Shown one piece after another: positions 18,435 through 26,405 of a stretch of 64,000 nucleotides of DNA. The DNA comes from Mycolicibacterium poriferae (lineage in GTDB: Bacteria > Actinomycetota > Actinomycetes > Mycobacteriales > Mycobacteriaceae), in NCBI RefSeq assembly GCF_010728325.1, contig NZ_AP022570.1:3906001-3970000 (forward strand). The letters are read 5' to 3'. Position 1 is the first letter of the stretch. Each line of letters starts with the position of its first letter. A model generated the notes under the pieces. That model ran no database searches. It had not been told where the DNA came from and worked only from the letters and a program-made list of their open reading frames with translations. Both the position numbers and the translations under genes were made by a program.

Positions 18435-18442
18435 CCGTTAGC
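18435..18442. repeat. Target-site duplication of IS256 copy A (right)
   Basis: CCGTTAGC, identical to 16992-16999. It continues into GAGATAGTCCC, the outer tip of the older IS256 right repeat. Confidence 0.9.
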
Positions 18443-18452
18443 GAGATAGTCC

Positions 18453-18476
18453 CTCCGGACATGCCGGGGCGGTTCA
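18453..18476 (-). repeat. Solo IS6110-like inverted repeat
   Basis: Read on the minus strand this begins TGAACCGCCCCGGCATGTCC and continues GGAG, which from memory matches the terminal repeat of IS6110 (IS3 family). The body of that element is gone and the older IS256 end abuts it. Its TGA forms the stop codon of the adjacent TetR gene. A similar solo repeat lies at 28481-28508. Confidence 0.6.
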
Positions 18477-19112
18477 GTGTAGAGGTGGGCGGTGGGCGGT
18501 GAGGAATTTGTCGATGAGGGTGGTGCAGTCGTTGTGGGTGATAGTGCGAAGGCCGGTCATTCGTGCAAAGGCGAGGGGTCCGACGAGTTGGCAGATGGCG
18601 AGTTCACGGTCGAAGTCGGTGAACTCTGCTTGGGCTTGTGGGCTGGTAAGTAGTGCGTCGAAGGGTTGGCGGTACTGGTCGACGACTCGGGCCTTGAGCG
18701 CTCCGGAGGTGTTGTGGCGGTCTTCGGTGTCGGCTCTGGCCCCGGCGGGGCCCAGTGAAAGCCAGGCGAGGGTGGTGACGTGCAGCGGGGCGTCGTTGAA
18801 GAGGGCGGCTTGGCGGCTAAGTAGTTCAATGAGTTGATCGCGTAGGGAACCGCTGGTCGGTGCCGGGGTGCTCACTTGGGGCAGCAGCCGTTCGAATGTG
18901 GCGGCGAGCAGATGCGAGGAGCTTTGGAAGTGGCGATACAGGGTAGTGCGGGCCACTTTGGATGCTTTGGTGACGGCGTCGATGGTGACGGCCTCGACGC
19001 CGCCGGTGCTCAGCAGTGTGGCAGCTGCATCGAGTAGCCGGTTGCGTGATCGGATTCGCCGGGGGTCGATGTCGTCATCGTCGTAGGGGGATGGCTGACT
19101 GCTCTCGCTCAC
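18474..19112 (-). CDS. TetR-family regulator (C-terminus ends at an IS repeat)
   Basis: 212 residues. HTH region: SRNRLLDAAATLLSTGGVEA and VTKASKVARTTLYRHFQSSS. Divergent from the thioesterase/TetR cassette at 19218, with a 15-bp palindrome between. The stop codon lies in an IS6110-like terminal repeat, so a few native C-terminal residues may have been lost. Probable repressor of itself and of the divergent genes. Confidence 0.85.
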   Translation of the reverse strand: MSESSQPSPYDDDDIDPRRIRSRNRLLDAAATLLSTGGVEAVTIDAVTKASKVARTTLYRHFQSSSHLLAATFERLLPQVSTPAPTSGSLRDQLIELLSRQAALFNDAPLHVTTLAWLSLGPAGARADTEDRHNTSGALKARVVDQYRQPFDALLTSPQAQAEFTDFDRELAICQLVGPLAFARMTGLRTITHNDCTTLIDKFLTAHRPPLH

Positions 19113-19180
19113 GGGGTCACCTTCGGCGGTCGATTTCCGGTGCTGACGTGCCTGGCAGTCTAGCAGTTGTGGTACTAAGA

Positions 19181-19195
19181 GTTTCGTACCGAAAC
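19181..19195. promoter_or_regulatory. Candidate operator GTTTCG-TAC-CGAAAC
   Basis: A perfect 6+6 inverted repeat in the 105-bp divergent region between the TetR gene at 19112 and the thioesterase gene at 19218. An overlapping GGTAC...GTACC pair (19171-19190) adds symmetry. Likely bound by the divergent TetR protein (inference). Confidence 0.55.
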
Positions 19196-19217
19196 CGATC
19201 GTACCGGGAGCGTCTTA

Positions 19218-19730
19218 GTGTCAGAACGCACGGCGTCGCCAGAACGGCTCCCTTCGCATACCCGGACGTGTATGGGCTGCGGCGCGGACAACGCCCACGG
19301 CCTGCATTTGGAGGTCTACCGCAGCGGCGAGTCGGTGTTTGCCGATGTGACGTTCGACGAGCGACACATCGGCGCTCCGGGCTTGGCCCATGGTGGGGCG
19401 GTCGCTGCTGCCTGTGATGACGTGCTGGGTTTCACGTTGTGGATTGCGGCCACCCCGGCGGTGACACGCAGTCTGACGGTGGAGTACTTGCGGCCGGTGC
19501 CGCTGCATCAGCCCCATCGGATCACCGCACGCATCACCGCTCACGAGGGGCGGGCGCTGCATGTCTCGGCGACCGGCACCGGGGAGGGCGGGATCGTTCG
19601 GTTCACCGCGAAGGCGGTGTTCGTCGTGGTCGGCACCGAGCATTTCGCCGCGCACGGTGACGTCAGCGGATTCGCCGACCTTGTGGAGGAGCTGTCGCGC
19701 CGGCGCGGCCTCCACGGCGGACCCGCATGA
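19218..19730 (+). CDS. Hotdog-fold thioesterase (PaaI-like)
   Basis: 170 residues from GTG 19218 (GGGAG about 7 nt upstream). N-terminal CMGCGADNAHGLHLEV, then GAPGLAHGGAVAAACDDVLG, the PaaI-type HGG motif on the central helix. These cytosolic enzymes hydrolyse acyl-CoA thioesters. The stop overlaps the ATG of the KstR-like TetR gene (ATGA), so the two are coupled. A related protein with the same CMGC start is encoded at 28558-29085. Confidence 0.85.
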   Translation: MSERTASPERLPSHTRTCMGCGADNAHGLHLEVYRSGESVFADVTFDERHIGAPGLAHGGAVAAACDDVLGFTLWIAATPAVTRSLTVEYLRPVPLHQPHRITARITAHEGRALHVSATGTGEGGIVRFTAKAVFVVVGTEHFAAHGDVSGFADLVEELSRRRGLHGGPA

Positions 19731-20407
19731 CACGCCCCCCCGCCCGGCTCCGCGCCACAACCTCGCCGCGGGAAGCAAATTCAGGTGCTGGCCAAAAACG
19801 GAGCGCTGCGCCGTCGCGCGCGCGTTCCTCTGCGCGTCGACGGGAAGCCATTCTGGATGCGGCTCTGCTCGTCGCGGCGACAGGGGGCTATGACGCGGTG
19901 CAAATGCGGGTAATCGCCGAACGCGTCGGTATCGCCGTGGGCACGCTGTACCGCTATTTCCCAGCGAAGACCCACGTTTTGGTAGCGGCACTGACGCGGG
20001 AGTTTCATCGACTCGACGAAGCCGGCGACTGGGGGGTCGGTGCAAGCACACCCGTGGAGCGGCTGGAACGGCTCACCGCCCAGCTGCACCAACGCTGGCA
20101 GTGCGACCCGCTGCTGACCGAAGCCATGACCAGGGCCTTCGCCGTGGCCGATGCGCGCGCCGCCGCCGAGCTCGATCGGGCAGCAGCAGTCATCCAGACA
20201 CTGCTGGCCCGCACCCTCAGCGGCGGTGAACCCGCCCCCACTGACCTGCACATCGCCGGACTTATCTCCGACATTTGGCTGGCCAATCTCGTGGCCTTCA
20301 GCGGCCACCGCGCCTCGGCGGCCGACACCCGCGACCGCATCGACCGAGCCACCAGACGCCTTCTCAGCCGCGCAGAAGAAACCGAGGTCGCAAAACGCTA
20401 CTTCTAG
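19727..20407 (+). CDS. TetR-family regulator, KstR-like
   Basis: 226 residues; the first 35 are basic and low-complexity. The HTH (REAILDAALLVAATGGYDAV, QMRVIAERVGIAVGTLYRYF) and the ligand domain (PLLTEAMTRAFAVADARAA, HIAGLISDIWLANLVAF) closely resemble KstR, the cholesterol-catabolism repressor, as I recall its sequence. However, the palindrome at its 3' end (TAGTAGCG repeats) is not the KstR site, so it is probably a paralogue with another ligand. It overlaps the thioesterase by 4 bp. Confidence 0.82.
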   Translation: MTRPPARLRATTSPREANSGAGQKRSAAPSRARSSARRREAILDAALLVAATGGYDAVQMRVIAERVGIAVGTLYRYFPAKTHVLVAALTREFHRLDEAGDWGVGASTPVERLERLTAQLHQRWQCDPLLTEAMTRAFAVADARAAAELDRAAAVIQTLLARTLSGGEPAPTDLHIAGLISDIWLANLVAFSGHRASAADTRDRIDRATRRLLSRAEETEVAKRYF

Positions 20408-20423
20408 TAGCGCAGCGCTACTT
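20405..20423. promoter_or_regulatory. Palindromic operator TAGTAGCGCAGCGCTACTT
   Basis: An 8+8 inverted repeat (one mismatch at the edge) that overlaps the TetR stop codon and lies 48 bp upstream of the gene at 20471. It matches the mmpL upstream site at 13104-13122 in 17 of 19 positions. Probably the operator of the KstR-like regulator; it also overlaps the promoter region of the DUF6188-like gene. Confidence 0.62.
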
Positions 20424-20470
20424 ACAGTACTCTTACTGGTGCGACTCAATGGTGCGTCGAAGGAGCTGCC

Positions 20471-20908
20471 ATGTACACCCAATGGATCGAAAATTGTGTC
20501 GTGCAACGCGTCTCAGTACGAGACGGACTGGTTCTCGACCTCGACGATTACAACGAAATCGTCATCTCATGTCCGCTACTGCTCACCTTGCCCGCAACAG
20601 AGACCTTTCCTGTCGAATCTGTGCGCATCGATCCGTTGCGGATCACCCTCGGCGAACGACCGCTGCTCAATTTCGCCGGCGCGGTGCGCACGAAGGCCTG
20701 GTCCGACGACGATGTCGGGCTGCACCTGAGCTTTTCGCGCGGACATCGCATCGACGTCGATCCCGACGCTGAACAGACCGCGTGGGAGCTGTACGGCAAA
20801 CGTCACGGCTATATGGCATGCCTACCCCGAGGCCGCGTCCGCGTGGTCCGCCACGACGTACCCGAAGACGACGACGCCACCATCGTCAACAGCGCCACTC
20901 ACCACTAG
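20471..20908 (+). CDS. Mycobacterial conserved hypothetical protein (DUF6188-like)
   Basis: 145 residues, ATG preceded by GAAGGAG. MYTQWIENCVVQRVSVRDGL, RPLLNFAGAVRTKAWSDDD, LHLSFSRGHRIDVDPD and AWELYGKRHGYMACLPRG fit a family I recall as DUF6188, found widely in mycobacteria and without known function. No membrane segment. Its promoter region contains the TAGTAGCG palindrome. The TAG stop overlaps the stop of an IS481 remnant on the other strand. Confidence 0.7.
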   Translation: MYTQWIENCVVQRVSVRDGLVLDLDDYNEIVISCPLLLTLPATETFPVESVRIDPLRITLGERPLLNFAGAVRTKAWSDDDVGLHLSFSRGHRIDVDPDAEQTAWELYGKRHGYMACLPRGRVRVVRHDVPEDDDATIVNSATHH

Positions 20909-21113
20909 GTGTATGGGGCCATGACCTTGGTGACGCGTTGATCGAGCGTGGCGGCCGGTGGCCTCCCGCCGGCGGCACCGTGAGGTCGGTGGCAGTTGTA
21001 GTGGACGTTCCATACGCCAACAGCATCGGTGCGTTGCTGTTCTCAGGTCCAGGTGCGGGCATAGAGGAACTCTTCGGCGAGGATGCGGTGAACTACCCCA
21101 GGTGTTGTTCCTA
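20905..21113 (-). pseudogene. IS481-family transposase C-terminal remnant
   Basis: On the minus strand: VVHRILAEEFLYARTWTSE, then after a shift VHYNCHRPHGAAGGRPPAAT and LDQRVTKVMAPYT, ending TAG. The HYN-HRPH-A-G-PP block is the usual C-terminal signature of IS481-type integrases. Only about 70 codons remain. Confidence 0.65.
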
Positions 21114-21143
21114 CTGATCTGTACCCGCTGTTTCGAGCCGCGA

Positions 21144-21402
21144 TCATGCGAGTTGAGGGATCGAATACGTGGACGTCCAGAGCGTTTCAAACTCTGTGGG
21201 GCTGATATTACCGAGGTAGCTGTGGCGGCGCTCGACGTTGTAGAAGTTGTCGATGTAATCGGCCATGGCGGCAGCCAGCTCGATCGTGGTAGACCATCTG
21301 CGAGTGTTCAGTAGTTCGACCTGCATTCGTGCCCAGAATGACTCCATGGCGGCGTCATCAAAACAATCGCCTACCGTGCCGAACGAACCGTCGTTCGGAG
21401 CT
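21144..21402 (-). pseudogene. IS3-family OrfB C-terminal remnant (different from copies 1 and 2)
   Basis: Reads GSFGTVGDCFDDAAMESFW (the Glu block), then RMQVELLNTRRWSTTIELA and NVERRHSYLGNISPTEFE to the stop at 21144. It is fused near 21402 to IS30 coding sequence. Not the same element as the complete IS3 copies. Confidence 0.75.
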
Positions 21403-21607
21403 GCTCGGGAAGCTTTGTCATTGATGCTACGAGCGCGTCGTTCATCGCGACGGCGCCGTCGCCGCCCAGCGCGGGAGCGTTCTTGACCGGCGGTATCTCG
21501 CCATAGCCTTGCAGTCGCGGCAGGTGCACCAACAGGGTCGAGCGGCTCTTGCGTTCGACGATCGTGCCGATCGCGGACCGGCCTGTGCCGATGATCAGAT
21601 CGCCCTC
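21403..21607 (-). pseudogene. IS30-family transposase, distal part (separated by IS110)
   Basis: Minus strand: EGDLIIGTGRSAIGTIVERK, then STLLVHLPRLQGYGEIPPVK and AMNDALVASMTKLPEQLRTT, after which it is replaced by IS3 sequence. It continues directly from the PGHWE block at 23032, on the other side of the IS110 element, so the IS110 insertion split the DDE core. Confidence 0.82.
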
Positions 21608-21809
21608 CGTAAGACTGTCGACGGCCCAGGAGAGTCGGGTGTGGCTGAGGTCGCCTTGCGCGTTGGTCGCTAATTGGGAATGTTCGCCCGGCTCTCCGGG
21701 GCGCCTTGGCTGCTAATTGAGATCTGCGCTCGGTCGCTAGTTACGGATGCGTCAGCGAGGTGTTCCACGGGCCACGGTCAGGTGTCTCGATCAACGGACG
21801 GAGATCAGT
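21608..21809 (+). ncRNA. Candidate IS110 bridge RNA with four readable guide segments
   Basis: The region upstream of the transposase has no ORF of its own. It holds, in order: AGGTCGCCTT (21648-21657), which matches the left target AGATCGCCCT with only G/A and T/C differences that remain pairable as wobbles; ATTGGGA (21673-21679), complementary to the right target TCCCAGT with one wobble; ATTGAGAT (21716-21723), identical to the element's right end at 23024-23031; and TTACGGA (21741-21747), the exact complement of TCCGTAA at the left end (21606-21612). Order and polarity agree with the LTG-RTG-LDG-RDG layout described for IS621. Transcription is inferred. Confidence 0.75.
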
Positions 21810-23016
21810 GTGGTGGCAAAACTAGACATAGCCTGGGTGGGTATCGACGTCGGCAAGGCGCACCACTGGGTGTGCGTGGTCGACACCAACGGAACGGTTC
21901 TGCTGTCGCTCAAGGTCGCTAACGACGAGGCAGAGATCGATGCATTATTGCTCAGAGCGGCTTCCCTGGCCGCGCATGTGATCTGGGCGGTTGACATCAT
22001 CGGAGCACCGTCGGCGCTGCTGCTGGCGCTGCTGGCGCGAGCCGGCCATACGGTGCGCTACGCGTCAGGCCGGATCGTCGCCGCGATGAGCGCCGGCTAT
22101 GCCGGGGAGGGCAAAACTGACGCCAAGGACGCTTACGTCATCGCCGAAACCGCGCGTCTGCGCCGAGACTTGACAGTCATCGACACCAACACCGATCAGG
22201 TCCGCAACCTCGCGGTTCTGACTGGTCACCGGGCCGATCTGATCGCTGATCGGGTACGGATGATCAACCGGTTGCGCGACCTGATGACCAGCGTGTTCCC
22301 CAGCCTGGAGCGCGCGTTCGACTACTCGGCGCACAAGGGCGCTCTAGTTCTGCTGACTGGATACGCCAGCCCCGATCGAATCCGTCGCATCGGCCAGACA
22401 CGCCTTTCGGACTGGCTTCGTAATCGACGAGTACGTGGTTCTGCTGACGTCGCCGCGCGTGCGATCACCGCGGCCAAGGCGCAGTCGGTCGTGCTGCCCG
22501 GACAAGATCTGAGCGCAGCTGTCATTGCCGAACTCGCGAGTGCCATTCTCACTGTCGACGAGCGCGTGAAGACCCTCGATGGCCAGATTCAGGAGGTATT
22601 CGTCGAGCACCCGCAGGCTGAGATCATCGAGTCGATGCCCGGATTCGGCCCCATCCTCGGCGCCTCACTGTTGGTCGGCGCCGGTGACCTACGCGCATTT
22701 CCCACCGCCGGCCATCTCGCTGCAGCAGCCGGCCTGGTGCCCGTCCCGAACGACTCCGGCCGGCGGACCGGTAATCTGCACCGCCCTCTGCGCTACAGCC
22801 GTCCGCTACGACACGTGTTCTACCTTTCGGCGCAGACCAGCATGATGCGCGACGGACCCAACCGCGACTCTACCTCAAGAAGCGCGGCCGAGGCGCCACA
22901 CACAGCCAGGCGGTCATCGCGCTGGCTCGGCGCCGCATCGACGTTCTATGGGCTTTGCTGCGGGAGAACGCACCTGGAGCCCAGCGCCACCATCACCAGC
23001 GCCTCAGGCGGCTTGA
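21810..23016 (+). pseudogene. IS110-family transposase (DEDD + Transposase_20), two frameshifts
   Basis: Starts GTG 21810 after GGAG. The DEDD domain is clear: AWVGIDVGKAHHWVCVVD (Asp), WAVDIIGAPSALLLALL, and EGKTDAKDAYVIAETARLRR (catalytic pair). The C-terminal domain has IESMPGFGPILGASLLVGAG and AAAGLVPVPNDSGRRTGN with the conserved Ser region. A T is missing near 22869 (expected NRDFYLKKRG) and a C near 22966 (expected ENRTWSP); restoring both gives a stop at 23016, 16 bp before the element end. The element is otherwise well preserved. Confidence 0.85.
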
Positions 23017-23031
23017 CAAAACCATTGAGAT

Positions 23032-23706
23032 TCCCAGTGCCCGGGGACGGCGCGGTCGGCTGCCTCCGCGGGGCGCTGGGAGAACACGACGTCGGGCGGT
23101 GACATGGCCTTGTGGGTGGTTCTGCGTGCGAGCCCGTGGCTGGCGCAGTGCGCGGCCCGTTCGCAGGCAGGTGACGAGTTCACGCTTGAGCGCACCACGG
23201 CCCTGGATGAACAGCGACTGGTAGATCGCCTCGTGGCTGATGCGCATGGACTCATCATCGGGGAAGTCGACCTTCAGCCGGTGCGCGATCTGCTCCGGGC
23301 TCCACGCAGTCGCCCACCGCCGGTCCTGGCGGTGGGGTTTGTTCAGCCCCTTCCACGCGGGCGGCTGCGGCCCGACAACGATGCTCCCGTCCAGGCGGTG
23401 TACGTTTCCGGCGAGCCGTTCCTGGACGTAGTCGCGCAGCTTGTCGTTAGTCGCGAGCTTGGCCGTTTTCGGCCGCTTCGCCGTCTGCTGGGCCTTCCAC
23501 TGCGCCACCAGCGCCCGGTATTCCTGCTTGCCGCTGCGCGTGGCCGCGTTGCGGCGCAGTTCGCGGGATATCGTTGCTGGGTCGCGGCCGATCCTGCGCG
23601 CGATCTCGCGAACGCCGATCTGCTTGGCACGGAGCAGCGCGATCTCCTCGCGCTCCTCGAAGGACAGGTAGCGGCCGGTGGGCACGGCAAGCGAGATCGG
23701 TGGCAT
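23032..23706 (-). pseudogene. IS30-family transposase, N-terminal part (interrupted by IS110)
   Basis: Reads GRYLSFEEREEIALLRAKQI, then IARRIGRDPATISRELRRN (HTH_38), WSPEQIAHRLKVDFPDDESM and SHEAIYQSLFIQGRGALKRE. A frameshift near 23150 is followed by SQRPAEAADRAVPGHWE at the IS110 junction. The rest of the DDE core is at 21403-21607. The extreme N-terminus adjoins the IS1081-like element. Confidence 0.82.
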
Positions 23707-23797
23707 GCCGCCGGCGTGTCGCAGCCGAGTGATTGAAGGTCATCGCGTGATTCTTCGAGAGACCGTCCAAAGTCACTCGAGCAAAGGAATCGACGCG

Positions 23798-24882
23798 ATG
23801 ACCACTGCCCACAATATCGACCTGCCCACCGTGCTCGCCGAACGACTCACCACCGCCCATCCCGATGTGCTGCGCGAGCTGCTGGCCACATTCATCCACA
23901 CCCTGATGGGCGCCGAAGCTGATGCCCTGTGCGGGGCCGGCTACGGCGAGCGCAGCAGCGAGCGCACGAATTCGCGCAACGGGTATCGGCACCGCCAGTT
24001 CGACACCCGCGCCGGTTCGTTGGACCTGGCGATCCCGAAGTTGCGCCACGGTTCGTACTTCCCGGACTGGCTGCTGGAACGCCGCAAGCGCGCTGAGCGG
24101 GCGCTGACCACGGTGGTCGCGACCTGCTACCTGCTCGGGGTGTCCACGCGGCGGATGGACAAACTCGTCGAGACCCTCGGCATCACCAGCTTGTCGACGT
24201 CGCAGGTCAGTGTGATGGCCAAAGAACTCGACGCCGCGGTCGAGGCGTTTCGCACCCGGCCGCTGGATGCCGGCCCGTACACGTTCGTGTTCGCTGATGC
24301 CTTGGTCCTCAAGGTGCGTGAAGGTGGGCGGGTGGTCAACGTGCATGCCCTGATCGCCGTCGGGGTCAACGCCGACGGCTATCGGGAGATCCTCGGTGTC
24401 GAGGTCACCACCGCCGAAGACGGGGCCGGCTGGTTGACGTTCCTGCGGTCGCTGACCGCACGTGGGCTTTCGGGGGTCAAGCTGGTCACCAGCGACGCGC
24501 ACGCCGGGCTGGTCGCCGCGATCGGCGCGACCTTGCCTGGGGCGGCCTGGCAGCGCTGCCGTACGCACTACACGACCAACTTGATGGCCCTCACCCCGAA
24601 GTCGTCGTGGCCATGGGTACGCACGCTGTTGCATTCGGTGTTCGACCAGCCTGATGCTGATCGGTTGCTGCCCAATATGATCGGATCACCGACGCGTTGG
24701 CCGACAAATTGCCCAAGGTCGCTGAGCACCTCGAAGCCGCCCGCGCGGACCTGCTGGCATTCACCGCGTTTCCCAAACAGATCTGGCGCCAGATCTGGAG
24801 CAACAATCCCCAGGAGCGGCTCAACGAAATCCGGCGCCGCACCGACGTCGTCGGCATCTTCCCCGATTGCGACGCGCTGATC
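23798..24882 (+). pseudogene. IS1081-like transposase, 5' part
   Basis: MTTAHNIDLPTVLAERLTTA, MGAEADALCGAGYGERSSE, RKRAERALTTVVATCYLLGV, FADALVLKVREGGRVV (Asp), LVTSDAHAGLVAAIGATLPG (Asp) and [17 protein letters not shown] (Glu). It closely follows IS1081. The frame slips by one near 24675. IS3 copy 2 enters after FPDCDALI; the protein resumes at 26177. Confidence 0.85.
24879..24882. repeat. Target-site duplication of IS3 copy 2 (left GATC)
   Basis: GATC before the left end; GATC is repeated at 26177-26180. Removing the IS and one GATC restores the IS1081-like reading CDALIRLVGAVLAEQ. Confidence 0.85.
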
Positions 24883-24912
24883 TGTGGTTCCCCCGAGATC
24901 GTGGAGGGTTTC

Positions 24913-25865
24913 TTAAGCCGCTTCGGGCTTCGGTTGGTTTTCCCTGATCTCATAGTTGACGGGTGAGAGTCCGTCTGCGGCGCTGTGTCGTCGTTGGTGG
25001 TTGTAGAAGGTGTAGCACCAGTCGATGACGATGGCCCGCGCTTGGATGTTATCACTGAAAGTGTTGCGGGACAGCACTTCCCATTCCAGCGAGGAGAAGA
25101 ACGCCTCCGCGGCGGCGTTGTCGAAGCACGACCCCACTCGTCCCATCGACTGACGCACACCCAGCGTGGTGCACAGCGCCCGGAACGCCTGGGCGGTGTA
25201 GGTCGACCCGCGGTCGGTGTGGAAGATGACCCGCTGAGCTTCGTCGTCGCACCAGATCGCCTCCCGGCCACCACGGGCGACCACGGCCATCTCCAATGCG
25301 GCACACGCCAGCGTGGCGTCCGGATGCCGAGAGGTCGCCGCCCCCAGCAGTCGGCGGCTGTACAGATCGATCACCGTCGCCAGGTACAACTTGCCGCAGG
25401 CGGTGGGAATCTCGGTCATATCCCCCACCCATTTGGTGTTCGGCGCCGCCGCGGTGAAGCCCCGTTTGAGCAGGTCAGGGAACTTCGGCGCGGTCTTGTC
25501 CTGCCGGGTGAGCCGCCGCGGCGGCGGATCCTGCGGGCAACCAGACCTTGGCGGCGCATCGACTCGGCGACCGTATTCTCCGAGACCGTCCAGCCCAGAT
25601 CACGCAGATCGGACACCAGCCGCGGCGACCCGTGCACCCCCTTGGCCTTGGCGAACGCGGCCCTGACCGCGTCGTCGAGGGCGGCGCGGCGCCGATCGGT
25701 GTCGGTGTGCAGCCCGTCGGGGTCGCCGGCACGCGCCAGCCACTTGTAGAACCAGGACACGCTGATCCCCAACAAGGCGCAGGTCAAGGAATGGGGCACT
25801 CGGTAGTTGGTCCTCTGGTCGGCGACAAAGCGTGCCACGCTCACTTCGTCGCCTCCTTCACCCAC
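24913..25865 (-). pseudogene. IS3 OrfB transposase (copy 2), one frameshift
   Basis: Same protein as copy 1: [36 protein letters not shown] and [18 protein letters not shown] are intact in one frame. The N-terminal third is in another frame because a C is missing near 25513 (copy 1 has it). A consensus of the two copies is intact. Confidence 0.85.
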
Positions 25866-26131
25866 AGGACCACCGATCGCTTGAGGACATCACGCTCCAT
25901 CCGCAGCTCGGCGACCTCCCTGCGCAGGCGTTTCAGCTCCTCGAGGTCATCGCGGGTCAATTCACCGCGGCCCTCACGGGCCTCCCGCGCACGAGCCACC
26001 CAGTTACCCAGCGTGCCCTCATGCACCCCGAGATCCCGCGCGACCGCCGCGATCGGCTTGCCCGTCTCCTCGACGATCCGGACAGCACCCTCACGAAACT
26101 CCCGGTCGTACTTCTTCCGTTTCTCTGGCAT
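25841..26131 (-). CDS. IS3 OrfA (HTH protein, copy 2)
   Basis: Same 96-residue protein as 15624-15914: REFREGAVRIVEETGKPIAA, the HTH and a coiled-coil-like tail. Its 3' end overlaps OrfB, as expected for frameshift expression. Confidence 0.85.
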   Translation of the reverse strand: MPEKRKKYDREFREGAVRIVEETGKPIAAVARDLGVHEGTLGNWVARAREAREGRGELTRDDLEELKRLRREVAELRMERDVLKRSVVLWVKEATK

Positions 26132-26176
26132 CTCGACCCCTATTGTCGATGCCTCCACGCTTTCGGGGGAACCTCA

Positions 26177-26326
26177 GATCCGTCTCGTCGGCGCGGTGCT
26201 GGCCGAACAACACGACGAATGGGCCGAATCCGGGCGCTACCTCGGCCTCGACGTCCTGAGCAAATCACGCACCGTCAACGACACCCCAACCGAACAGGAG
26301 GACACCCCCGCGGCACTAACCGCCTG
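26177..26326 (+). pseudogene. IS1081-like transposase, 3' part
   Basis: IRLVGAVLAEQHDEWAESGR, YLGLDVLSKSRTVND and a Thr/Glu-rich tail ending TPAALTA. It matches the C-terminus of IS1081 and continues from 24882. Confidence 0.85.
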
Positions 26327-26397
26327 AACCATCACCACGAAGAATCACACGACGACCTCGTACACCACGTCCCTGGACTTGACCAAGCGTCTATCTG

Positions 26398-26405
26398 GAG
26401 CCGTA
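26398..26405. repeat. Target-site duplication of IS256 copy B (left)
   Basis: GAGCCGTA, repeated exactly at 27840-27847. Confidence 0.9.

Larger units (their letters stand above)
21607..23032 (+). mobile_element. IS110-family element inserted in an IS30 transposase gene
   Basis: Boundaries are set by rejoining IS30: the flanks read AGATCGCCCT (left) and TCCCAGTGCC (right), and the intact target would code PGHWEGDLI. Target and donor share TCC at the crossover, and there is no target duplication, as expected for IS110. It contains a roughly 200-nt non-coding left segment and one DEDD transposase gene. The donor junction formed by joining its ends would read CCATTGAGATTCCGTAAGAC. Confidence 0.88.
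24883..26176 (-). mobile_element. IS3-family insertion sequence, copy 2 (1294 bp)
   Basis: Same ends as copy 1 (TGTGGTTCCCCCGAG... and TGAGGTTCCCCCGAA... read inward). It sits in the IS1081-like transposase gene with a 4-bp GATC duplication, so this is a simple insertion. One C is missing near 25513 relative to copy 1. Confidence 0.93.
23743..26397 (+). mobile_element. IS1081-like (IS256-family) element interrupted by IS3 copy 2
   Basis: The transposase is highly similar to IS1081 as recalled. Outer ends are approximate: a shared GTGATTCTTCG motif occurs near 23748 (left) and, inverted, near 26345 (right). Without the IS3 insertion the element would be about 1.36 kb, a normal IS1081 size. 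No target duplication was resolved. Confidence 0.7.

Noticed and set aside
21684..21689. TCGCCC as right-hand target guide of the IS110 RNA
   Set aside because: It matches the left target in sense, which gives the wrong polarity relative to the donor loop. The segment at 21648-21657 fits the left target better and in the correct order.
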